A stretch of 10,262 nt of DNA from Pseudarthrobacter sp. (lineage in GTDB: Bacteria > Actinomycetota > Actinomycetes > Actinomycetales > Micrococcaceae). The stretch's first letter is position 1. Every line of letters starts with the position of its first letter. The notes under the pieces were generated by a model that made no database searches, was not told the DNA's origin, and worked only from the letters and a program-made list of their open reading frames with translations. The stretch spans positions 1-10,262 of the forward strand of contig JABFWC010000240.1 of the NCBI GenBank assembly GCA_013362385.1. Reading direction: 5' to 3'. This document shows, piece after piece, positions 6,885 through 10,262 of this stretch. A program made the translations under genes and the position numbers.

Positions 6885-6902
6885 TATCAGTCTGGCACGA
6901 TA
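6885..6902. promoter_or_regulatory. Candidate LysR operator between lysR and the MFS gene
   Basis: TATC-N10-GATA is an 18 bp interrupted dyad in the divergent gap. It resembles LysR boxes (T-N11/12-A within short inverted arms). Its centre is about 52 bases upstream of the predicted MFS start site and about 45 bases upstream of the LysR start codon, so it could serve both promoters. The arms are short, so chance occurrence is possible. Confidence 0.35.
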
Positions 6903-6905
6903 TAT

Positions 6906-6928
6906 GCATTGGAGGCATTCATGGCATC
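6906..6928. repeat. Three GCATY direct repeats at 9 bp period
   Basis: GCATT (6906), GCATT (6915) and GCATC (6924) repeat at exactly nine-base intervals in the upstream region of the MFS gene, covering its expected -35 area. They are seen directly; function is unknown. Confidence 0.4.
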
Positions 6929-6933
6929 GGGTC

Positions 6934-6939
6934 TACGCT
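6934..6939 (+). promoter_or_regulatory. -10 element TACGCT of the YnfM-like gene, predicted leaderless
   Basis: TACGCT fits TAnnnT and is followed by six bases and ATG at 6946. TTGGAG at 6909-6914 could be a weak -35 with a long 19-base spacer. No Shine-Dalgarno site precedes this ATG. Confidence 0.5.
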
Positions 6940-6945
6940 TACCGG

Positions 6946-8184
6946 ATGCGGCAGAATGCAACCTCTCCGGCCAGTGGCGCGCTGTCCCGCTGGGACGGGC
7001 ACCCCAAGGGATCCAGCGCTTACGGGCGGATTCTCGCCGGCCTGTCCTGCGCCGGCGTGGCCACCTTCGCGCAGCTCTACTCCACGCAGGCCGTCCTCCC
7101 GCTGCTGGCCGCCGACCTGGACATCACGGCCGCAGAAGCAGCCCTGACCATCTCGCTGGCCACGGTGGGGCTGGCAGTCACGGTCATTCCCTGGTCCTTC
7201 CTGGCCGACAGGATCGGCCGGGTGCGGGCCATGATGTGGGGCATCTGCATGGCGACCATCCTGGGGCTGATGGTCCCGCTGGCCGGCAATTTCGGCATGC
7301 TCCTGGCACTGCGGCTCCTGGAGGGGATGGCGCTGGGCGGGATCCCGGCCATCGCCATTGCCTACCTCAACGAGGAGGTCACCAAGGCGCACGCAGCGCT
7401 GGCCGCCGGCAGCTACGTTGCCGGAACCACGCTCGGCGGCCTTGCGGGACGCCTTGTGGCAGGCCCGGCGGGTGAGCTCTGGGGCTGGCGGGCCGCTGCG
7501 CTGGCCGTTTCCCTCCTGGCAACGCTTGCAGCGGTGGCATTCCTTGTCCTGGTACCCCCGGCACGTGGATTCGTTCCGGCACGGGCCACAGGCCTTCGCG
7601 CCGCCCTGGGGACCCTTGCAGGGCACCTGCGGAGCATCCGGCTGCTGGCGCTCTATGTCCAAGCCTTCCTGATGATGGGCGGCTTCGTCGCCATCTACAA
7701 CTACCTGGGCTTCCGGCTCGCCGGCGCGCCGTTCGGCCTCCCGGCAACACTGATCAGCCTGATCTTCCTTGCCTACCTGGCCGGCACGTTCTCTTCCCGC
7801 TGGGCTGCGGGCCTGACGGTGCGGTTCGGGCGGCGGAACGTGCTGCTGGGAGGGCTGGCACTGGCCGTGGCCGGCCTCGCCCTGACCCTGACGCCGTCCC
7901 TGGTCCTGATCCTGGCTGGATTGGTTGTCTTCACCGGCGGCTTCTTCGCCGCCCACAGCATAGGGTCCGGCTGGACCGGCGCCATCGCCAGCACGGGCCG
8001 GGCGCAGGCTGCCTCGCTGTACAACCTGGCGTACTACCTGGGCTCCAGCCTGCTCGGCTGGGCAGGCGGCCTGCTCTTCCAGGCCTGGGGCTGGAATGCC
8101 CTGGCCGGGGCCGTCATGGTCCTGGCCTGCCTCACCGCCGCGACGGTCGCCGTCGTCCATCCCGCCGAAGCCACGCCGCACTGA
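6946..8184 (+). CDS. ynfM: MFS transporter, YnfM-like
   Basis: A 412-residue major facilitator protein with about 12 hydrophobic helices, predicted to be a proton-driven exporter in the cytoplasmic membrane. The start of the fold, GVATFAQLYSTQAVLPLL (about 37-54), MFS motif A FLADRIGRVRA (85-95), the segment LMMGGFVAIYNYLGFRL, and GGFFAAHSIGSGW together with SLYNLAYYLGSS match the E. coli YnfM pattern as I recall it. YnfM belongs to the drug/arabinose efflux-type MFS group and its natural substrate is unclear. The ATG at 6946 is chosen for its leaderless promoter spacing and because the alternative ATG at 6904 adds 14 residues containing no family sequence. Likely controlled by the divergent LysR protein. 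The Lrp gene follows 133 bases downstream. Confidence 0.9.
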   Translation: MRQNATSPASGALSRWDGHPKGSSAYGRILAGLSCAGVATFAQLYSTQAVLPLLAADLDITAAEAALTISLATVGLAVTVIPWSFLADRIGRVRAMMWGICMATILGLMVPLAGNFGMLLALRLLEGMALGGIPAIAIAYLNEEVTKAHAALAAGSYVAGTTLGGLAGRLVAGPAGELWGWRAAALAVSLLATLAAVAFLVLVPPARGFVPARATGLRAALGTLAGHLRSIRLLALYVQAFLMMGGFVAIYNYLGFRLAGAPFGLPATLISLIFLAYLAGTFSSRWAAGLTVRFGRRNVLLGGLALAVAGLALTLTPSLVLILAGLVVFTGGFFAAHSIGSGWTGAIASTGRAQAASLYNLAYYLGSSLLGWAGGLLFQAWGWNALAGAVMVLACLTAATVAVVHPAEATPH

Positions 8185-8202
8185 ACGGGCGTCGCTGAAC
8201 AA

Positions 8203-8215
8203 TCCTCTTCGAGGA
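8203..8215. terminator. Weak hairpin after the YnfM-like gene
   Basis: TCCTC-TTC-GAGGA lies 19 bases past the MFS stop. The arms are only 5 bp, with no T-tract. The rest of the 133-base gap up to 8317 holds a GGACTGG direct repeat (8213-8219, 8222-8228) and the promoter of the next gene. Confidence 0.25.
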
Positions 8216-8283
8216 CTGGAAGGACTGGGCGGATATTCGGCGGGACCGGGATTGCGCCATCGGATGGAACCAATACCGCGGTC

Positions 8284-8289
8284 TAGGAT
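8284..8289 (+). promoter_or_regulatory. -10 element TAGGAT of the Lrp/AsnC gene
   Basis: TAGGAT fits TAnnnT and would start transcription near 8296. This leaves a leader of about 20 bases that contains the GGAAGGA ribosome binding site (8305-8311). No good -35 is visible at normal spacing. Confidence 0.4.
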
Positions 8290-8317
8290 GAACAGAGGAC
8301 CGTTGGAAGGAACCGCA

Positions 8318-8821
8318 GTGAGCACGAACGCCAGGAACAGCAGGCCCGGGCAGCATCTGGAACCGCTGGATGCCATCGATGAACGGCTCCTGGCGGCCCT
8401 GGTGGCGGACGCGAGGATCTCCAACAAGCAACTCGCCGAATTGGTGGGCATCGCGCCGTCCACCGCCTTGATGCGCACCCGCGCGCTGTCGGAGCGCGGC
8501 ATTGTGCAGGGCTATGAGGCCAAGCTCAGCCTCTCCGCCATCGGCAGGTCCGTGCAGGCGCTGGTGGCAGTCCGCCTTCGCGCCCACGACCGCGACCAGA
8601 TCGACCGCTTCACCGCGCGCGTACCGCACCTGCCTGCCGTGCTCTCCACATTCCACACCTCCGGCTCCGTGGACTACCTGCTGCACATCGCCGTCGGAAG
8701 CACCGAGGACCTGCGTGACTGGGTGCTGGACAACCTGGCGACGGACCCGGTGGTGGGCCACACCGAAACCACCCTGGTCTTTGAACACATCCAGGGCAAC
8801 CACGGGCCGCTTCCAGACTGA
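8318..8821 (+). CDS. Lrp/AsnC-family transcriptional regulator
   Basis: A 167-residue regulator of the leucine-responsive/AsnC family. The N-terminal helix-turn-helix runs about 18-62 (LDAIDERLLAALVADARISN, then LAELVGIAPSTALMRTRALSERGIV). The C-terminal RAM ligand-binding domain covers about 78-156, including TSGSVDYLLHIAVGSTEDL (114-132). Proteins of this family usually sense amino acids and form dimers to octamers. The start is GTG at 8318, with GGAAGGA six bases ahead; an in-frame ATG at 8288 overlaps the predicted -10, and the frame also runs back into the MFS gene, so longer forms are rejected. It lies between two MFS exporters and converges on the second. Control of a nearby amino-acid or drug exporter is plausible but unproven. 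Confidence 0.92.
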   Translation: MSTNARNSRPGQHLEPLDAIDERLLAALVADARISNKQLAELVGIAPSTALMRTRALSERGIVQGYEAKLSLSAIGRSVQALVAVRLRAHDRDQIDRFTARVPHLPAVLSTFHTSGSVDYLLHIAVGSTEDLRDWVLDNLATDPVVGHTETTLVFEHIQGNHGPLPD

Positions 8822-8836
8822 CAGTTCCGGAAGCGG
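8807..8836. terminator. Nested two-way terminator at the Lrp/MFS convergence
   Basis: CCGCTTCC (8807-8814) pairs with GGAAGCGG (8829-8836). Inside lies a second dyad, ACTG-A-CAGT (8817-8825), so the structure can fold as a long stem with a nested hairpin. It spans the Lrp stop codon and ends four bases from the stop of the convergent MFS gene. There is no strong T-tract, but the position and symmetry fit a bidirectional terminator. Confidence 0.55.
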
Positions 8837-8840
8837 GCGC

Positions 8841-10085
8841 TTAGCAGGTGCGCCGGACTCCCCCGGCCAGCGTCACGGCGGCGGACAGGACAAGCGCCGC
8901 CGCGCCGCACACCAGCACGAAGCCCTGGACCGCAGTCGTCGTCCCGAAGATGCTGCCGGCCATGCCGAGGCCCAGTACCGGGACGGCGCTGCCAAGGTAC
9001 GTGATGACGTAGACGGTGCTGATGATCTGGGCATGCCGGGCGGGCTCCACCTTCCCGGCCACCTCGTTGAAGACGGTGCGGAAGGCCACGCCCTGCCCCA
9101 GCCCCGCTGCCGCGGCGGCTGCCACCAGCAACACGGGACTGTGCCAGGTGCCGGCGGCGCCGAGCAGCAGGACGGACACTCCGAGGACCGCCAGGCCCGC
9201 AGGAACGGCAAAGCGACCGCGCACGCTCATCAGCTGGCTCAGCGCAGAGGCTCCAAGCGGAAGGCCTGCCAGCATTCCCACCAGCGGCCGGGACTGCGTG
9301 TCCAGGACCTGCGCGAAGTAACCGGGTGCCAACGAGAGGCAGAAGCCGAACACGGCAAAGCTGAGGAAGCCGACGCCGGAGGCGAGCCAGAATGCGCCCC
9401 GGGCCTGCTGCGAGACGGAGGGCCTGCGCGGGGCAAGCGCGTGCAGCGGCCGCGAGTGGGCGGGCAGCGTGATCGCCGGGCGGGCGCGGATCAGATAGAG
9501 CGGCACGAGCAGTGCTGCGAGGAGGGCCGAGTGGACGTAATAGGGTGCGGTGGTGGCACCTGGCAGCAGCGACAGCACGCCGCCGATGACCGGTCCCGCC
9601 GCCACTCCCCCGGAAGAGGCCAGCAGCGTGAAGCGTGAAGCCCACTCCGGACGGGACGGCAGCAGTTCGCGCAGGGCTGCGGCGCTGGCACCGGTGGCGA
9701 GGGCCACGGCGGCTCCCTGGAGGGCCCGGCCGGCACACAACGCGGCCAGGGTCTGCGCTTCCGAAAAGATCCATCCCCCGGCGAGGCCGGTGAGCACTGC
9801 AACGAGGAGAGCGGCGCGCCGGCCGATGTGGTCGGACCAGTGGCCGGCCAGCAGCAGCGTGGCCACCAGCGCCAGCACGTAACTCGCAAAAGCGCCCGTG
9901 ATCTCGAGGCTGCCCAGTCCCATCCTGGCCTGCAGCAGCGGATACAGGGGCGTGGCCAGGTTGGCGCCCACCAGGAGCATGAAGATCACGGCGCCGGCCA
10001 TGACCAGCCGTGCCGTTGTGGAAGCGTTCCAGCCCGTGGCCGCGGCCGTTGCCGGACGCATTCGCAGTTCGCTGAAGACCGTCAT
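8841..10085 (-). CDS. MFS transporter
   Basis: A 414-residue major facilitator protein with about 12 hydrophobic segments in two halves. The first helix begins near 27 and is followed by GANLATPLYPLLQ (40-52). MFS motif A is GHWSDHIGRRAAL (81-93). A central basic, Pro-rich loop (about 198-225) separates the halves. I do not recognise a specific substrate; it belongs to the broad drug/sugar-efflux type. The ATG at 10085 is preceded by AAGGCGG four bases away, a fair ribosome binding site at short spacing; ATG at 10061 is an alternative. It is transcribed leftward and meets the Lrp gene end to end with a 19-base gap. A divergent gene at the right edge, possibly its regulator, shares the upstream region. 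Confidence 0.88.
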   Translation of the reverse strand: MTVFSELRMRPATAAATGWNASTTARLVMAGAVIFMLLVGANLATPLYPLLQARMGLGSLEITGAFASYVLALVATLLLAGHWSDHIGRRAALLVAVLTGLAGGWIFSEAQTLAALCAGRALQGAAVALATGASAAALRELLPSRPEWASRFTLLASSGGVAAGPVIGGVLSLLPGATTAPYYVHSALLAALLVPLYLIRARPAITLPAHSRPLHALAPRRPSVSQQARGAFWLASGVGFLSFAVFGFCLSLAPGYFAQVLDTQSRPLVGMLAGLPLGASALSQLMSVRGRFAVPAGLAVLGVSVLLLGAAGTWHSPVLLVAAAAAAGLGQGVAFRTVFNEVAGKVEPARHAQIISTVYVITYLGSAVPVLGLGMAGSIFGTTTAVQGFVLVCGAAALVLSAAVTLAGGVRRTC

Positions 10086-10193
10086 GGTGCCGCCTTAGGG
10101 GTGGCCGCGGCGGGTTGTCCTTGTGGGAGCCCTTCGCGGGTGGACCGGTGATGCTTCCAGAGTGCGGCAGCGCTGCCCGATCTATCCGTTTCC

Positions 10194-10222
10194 TGATGCA
10201 TAATTGAGCAGAATCATCAATT
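10194..10222. promoter_or_regulatory. AT-rich double dyad overlapping a -10 element in the divergent gap
   Basis: AATTGA (10202-10207) and TCAATT (10217-10222) form an inverted repeat with a 9-base spacer. TGATG (10194-10198) and CATCA (10215-10219) form a second, overlapping one. CATAAT (10199-10204), a 5/6 match to TATAAT, lies inside and points rightward. This local AT-richness is unlike the surroundings and looks like an operator for a repressor (for example MarR-type), though the protein is not visible. Confidence 0.45.
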
Positions 10223-10245
10223 CTTAGCCGCCAGGATGATGGAGA

Positions 10246-10262
10246 GTGACCGTTTTGAACAA
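10246..10262 (+). CDS. Start of an unidentified rightward gene cut by the window edge
   Basis: Beyond the promoter-like CATAAT, two start options exist. GTG at 10246 has AGGA (10233-10236) nine bases ahead and begins V-T-V-L-N. ATG at 10239 begins M-E-S-D-R-F-E-Q but has a poor ribosome binding site. Fewer than ten residues are available, so neither the frame nor the family can be settled. Its divergent position next to an MFS gene would suit a regulator, but this is only inference. Confidence 0.3.

Noticed and set aside
8096..8317. N-terminal extension of the Lrp regulator into the MFS gene
   Set aside because: The added residues resemble no Lrp protein, and GTG at 8318 has a proper ribosome binding site after a -10 element.
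6919..8502. A 527-codon open frame on the minus strand opposite the YnfM-like gene
   Set aside because: Its product is rich in Gln, Gly, Arg and Pro with no domain, it runs antisense through a clear MFS gene and into the Lrp gene, and long antisense frames are expected in GC-rich coding DNA.
1..10262. Mobile element, CRISPR array, RNA gene or defence/toxin system
   Set aside because: I saw no transposase, integrase, long terminal repeats, spaced identical repeats, tRNA cloverleaf or toxin-antitoxin-like pair. Base and codon use look uniform apart from the AT-rich patch near 10200.

Overview
The window is a GC-rich stretch of bacterial chromosome. It most resembles a high-GC actinobacterium of the Arthrobacter/Pseudarthrobacter group. 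The reasons are strong G/C bias at third codon positions, frequent GTG starts, TAnnnT -10 elements placed so that some genes look leaderless, and the sequence character of the proteins. The genus is an inference; no rRNA or marker gene is present. I see no mobile element, tRNA, CRISPR array or other sign of an accessory island.

Left third (46-3570, minus strand): a complete four-gene ABC importer operon of the OpuC/ProVWX osmoprotectant (quaternary amine) type. It is transcribed leftward in the order ATPase, permease, permease, lipoprotein substrate-binding protein. All four genes are joined by 1-4 bp stop/start overlaps, so they are probably co-transcribed and translationally coupled. The 216 bp upstream gap holds a dense set of short repeats and separates the operon from a divergent pirin-family gene (3787-4806, plus).

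Middle (4831-6848, minus): a BadF/BadG-type sugar kinase resembling N-acetylglucosamine kinase converges on the pirin gene. Behind it lies a LysR-type regulator. The LysR gene is divergent from a YnfM-like major facilitator transporter (6946-8184, plus); the same LysR/YnfM divergent pair occurs in E. coli (ynfL-ynfM), so LysR control of the transporter is the simplest reading.

Right third: a short Lrp/AsnC-family regulator (8318-8821, plus) converges on a second MFS transporter (8841-10085, minus). A nested inverted repeat at the junction looks like a two-way terminator. The last 177 bases are a divergent regulatory region with AT-rich dyads and probably the first codons of a rightward gene cut by the window edge.

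Taken together the window is ordinary housekeeping and accessory transport with local regulators: osmolyte uptake, two exporters and an amino-sugar-type kinase. I did not find a convincing new system. The points most worth checking are three starts with identical TAnnnT-N6-start spacing, which implies leaderless mRNAs and a shorter kinase, and several operator-like dyads in the divergent gaps.
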